The notes beneath the pieces are model-generated. The model did not search any database, was not told the origin of the DNA, and saw only the letters and a list, made by a program, of their open reading frames with translations. 5,064 nucleotides of DNA. It comes from CAZVAO01 sp964625175 (GTDB taxonomy: Bacteria > Bacillota > UBA994 > PWPR01). This document shows positions 4,264 to 5,064 of this stretch, one piece after another. The stretch is from assembly GCA_964625175.1 (NCBI GenBank), contig CAZVAO010000133.1:1-5064 (forward strand). Reading direction: 5' to 3'. The position numbers and the translations under genes were made by a program. Within the stretch, counting starts at the first letter, position 1. Each line of letters opens with the position of its first letter.

Positions 4264-4635
4264 TTATTTATTTTTGCGTAAACGTGACATTCTTTGTTTC
4301 GCGGCTACTGTTCCGGCTACCTGCCAGGCTTTTTTTACAGAGCCGTCTTTATTATACTTAAATGGTATGGTCCCGCCGCCTACTGCTGCATATCCTTTGC
4401 CGCTACTGCTACCGGTCGCCCTGGTCCTGGTCGCCCTGGTCCTGGTCGCCCTGGTCCTGGTCGCTGCTGTTGTTGTTCTGCGCCGCCTGCGTTTCGGTTT
4501 CCCTCTAAACATTTTACTTACCTGCTTACTTGCAACAAAAGCAAGCAAAACAAGCGCCACCAGGACAGCCACCAGGATATTATTTTTTATCCAGGTCAGA
4601 ACTTTATCAAAGCTGAGATTTGAAAGATCGAACAT
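4264..4635 (-). CDS. Membrane protein with Arg-rich, protamine-like repeat tail (123 aa)
   Basis: An amphipathic start (1-17) leads into a transmembrane helix at about 20-35. A very basic region follows: KPKRRRRR at 46-53, then TTTAA, then three perfect copies of TRTRA at 59-73. A Gly/Ser linker (74-88) and a second basic segment (93-123, ending RMSRLRKNK) complete it. One membrane span followed by an Arg-rich tail suggests a protein that ties nucleic acid to a membrane, either condensing the genome under a virion membrane or recruiting it during assembly. This is inference. The repeat is a perfect 15-bp DNA minisatellite (4417-4461), which may vary in copy number. Antisense open frames here are only shadows of the repeat. 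The gap to the upstream gene is three bases. Confidence 0.8.
   Translation of the reverse strand: MFDLSNLSFDKVLTWIKNNILVAVLVALVLLAFVASKQVSKMFRGKPKRRRRRTTTAATRTRATRTRATRTRATGSSSGKGYAAVGGGTIPFKYNKDGSVKKAWQVAGTVAAKQRMSRLRKNK
4417..4461 (-). repeat. Three perfect 15-bp tandem repeats (TRTRA codons)
   Basis: The unit CGCCCTGGTCCTGGT occurs at 4417-4431, 4432-4446 and 4447-4461, with a partial CGC after it. Read on the minus strand each unit encodes Thr-Arg-Thr-Arg-Ala. Perfect identity, including third codon positions, points to recent slippage or to selection on the DNA itself. Each unit holds two CCTGG sites. Confidence 0.92.
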
Positions 4636-4638
4636 AGT

Positions 4639-5064
4639 TTAACTTTTTAAAAGTTTCGGTAAAATAGTTATAGCCGCCGCCGCCACGCCGCCCCAGGTTA
4701 TAAGTTGCTGAGTCTGTTTTTTCTTTTCTTCCGGCGTTGGCTCCGGCTTTGCACCGGTTAAAAAACTACCTACTTCCTGGAAGACAGTATTTAAGTTTAC
4801 ACCGGCCAGGCTTGCGGCTTCTTCTTCGCTCTTGCCCTGCCTGATAAGTTTCTGCATAAACTCAAGTTTTTGCGTATCTACGCGGTTTTGATCTTTTACC
4901 TGGTTCAAAATTGCGCGCTGTTCCTTTGTCATACCTGTAATAAGTTTTTTCGCGCTATCAGATACCTTGGCGCCGCGAGACTTTAACGCGCCCAGGCCCT
5001 TTCCGATACCGGCGAGCGCTCCGGTACCCTTAGCGATACCGCGTATAGCGCCTACACCGGTGGC
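4639..5064 (-). CDS. C-terminal part of 168-aa protein crossing the join; HTH-like segment and membrane helix
   Basis: This is residues 28-168 as counted in the linear window (the first 18 codons repeat bases 1-55). The frame enters from 136 across the join, so the true start is not the internal ATG at 4932 but MAKKKRK at 136. After the Gly-rich region come: a basic linker (54-60), helices at 61-70 and 72-95, then LIRQGKSEEEAASLAGVN (100-117) followed by LNTVFQEVG. This has the spacing and residues of a helix-turn-helix (A110-A111, A114, G115, V116, T120, V121). A Pro/Glu/Lys linker (131-143) and a C-terminal hydrophobic helix (146-163, with W151 and a run of Ala) ending PKLLKS follow. A basic, glycine-rich start, possible DNA-binding helices and a terminal membrane helix suggest a minor virion protein joining genome and membrane, or a DNA-delivery protein. 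The three bases before the 123-aa start suggest coupled translation. Confidence 0.82.
   Translation of the reverse strand, partial: ATGVGAIRGIAKGTGALAGIGKGLGALKSRGAKVSDSAKKLITGMTKEQRAILNQVKDQNRVDTQKLEFMQKLIRQGKSEEEAASLAGVNLNTVFQEVGSFLTGAKPEPTPEEKKKQTQQLITWGGVAAAAITILPKLLKS
5010..5064. repeat. Terminal direct repeat, right copy (circular overlap)
   Basis: This is identical to bases 1-55. It should be counted once, giving a circle of 5009 bp. Codons on the minus strand continue in the same frame from either copy into 5009 and below. Confidence 0.93.

Noticed and set aside
4417..4461. Possible CRISPR or iteron array
   Set aside because: The units are 15 bp, directly adjacent without spacers, and in frame within a coding sequence.
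4274..4642. Two plus-strand open frames (4274-4642 and 4294-4623) with repeated VLVAL and PGRPG
   Set aside because: Both are shadows of the 15-bp repeat in the 123-aa gene; any frame across a 15-bp repeat stays open and repetitive.

Overview
The window is almost certainly one complete small circular DNA element, linearised inside a gene. Bases 1-55 are repeated exactly at 5010-5064, so the unit length is 5009 bp. A reading frame on the minus strand runs through this join without a break, which argues for a real circle rather than two repeats joined by chance. Base composition is about 42% GC by eye.

All twelve genes I can support lie on the minus strand and run head to tail around the circle. 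In transcription order they are: a 63-aa membrane peptide (1370-1179), an 82-aa membrane protein (1034-786), a 210-aa beta-rich protein that is the best major capsid candidate (779-147), a 168-aa basic, Gly-rich protein crossing the join (136-1, then 5009-4639), a 123-aa membrane protein with an Arg-rich tail (4635-4264), a 75-aa membrane protein (4261-4034), an acidic single-span protein (3982-3656), a membrane-anchored GH73-type glucosaminidase (3638-3126), two beta-rich proteins of 149 and 141 aa (3136-2687 and 2684-2259), a 53-aa protein (2257-2096) and a 91-aa orphan (2054-1779). Most are separated by 1-20 bases or overlap slightly. The only long gene-free stretch is 1371-1778, which separates the last gene from the first. 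It holds several potential hairpins and is the best candidate for a replication origin and the main promoter.

The content looks like a very small lytic or chronic bacteriophage. It has a peptidoglycan hydrolase, three beta-rich candidate virion proteins and six short membrane or membrane-active proteins. That combination recalls membrane-containing icosahedral phages, such as the FLiP-like ssDNA phages of Flavobacterium or PM2-like phages. This family assignment is inference from architecture only; I recognise no capsid sequence. There is no Walker A motif, so no Zot-like or packaging ATPase, which argues against an inovirus.

The host is probably in the Bacteroidota. One gene has a good TAnnTTTG -7 box, and most starts have A/T-rich leaders without a Shine-Dalgarno. 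Two genes do have purine-rich Shine-Dalgarno-like sites.

The most striking points are: no recognisable replication protein in a circle that otherwise looks complete; a helix-turn-helix-like segment inside the membrane-active protein that crosses the join; strong over-representation of CCWGG and CCGG; and phased A-tracts inside a 12-bp inverted repeat upstream of the 82-aa gene.
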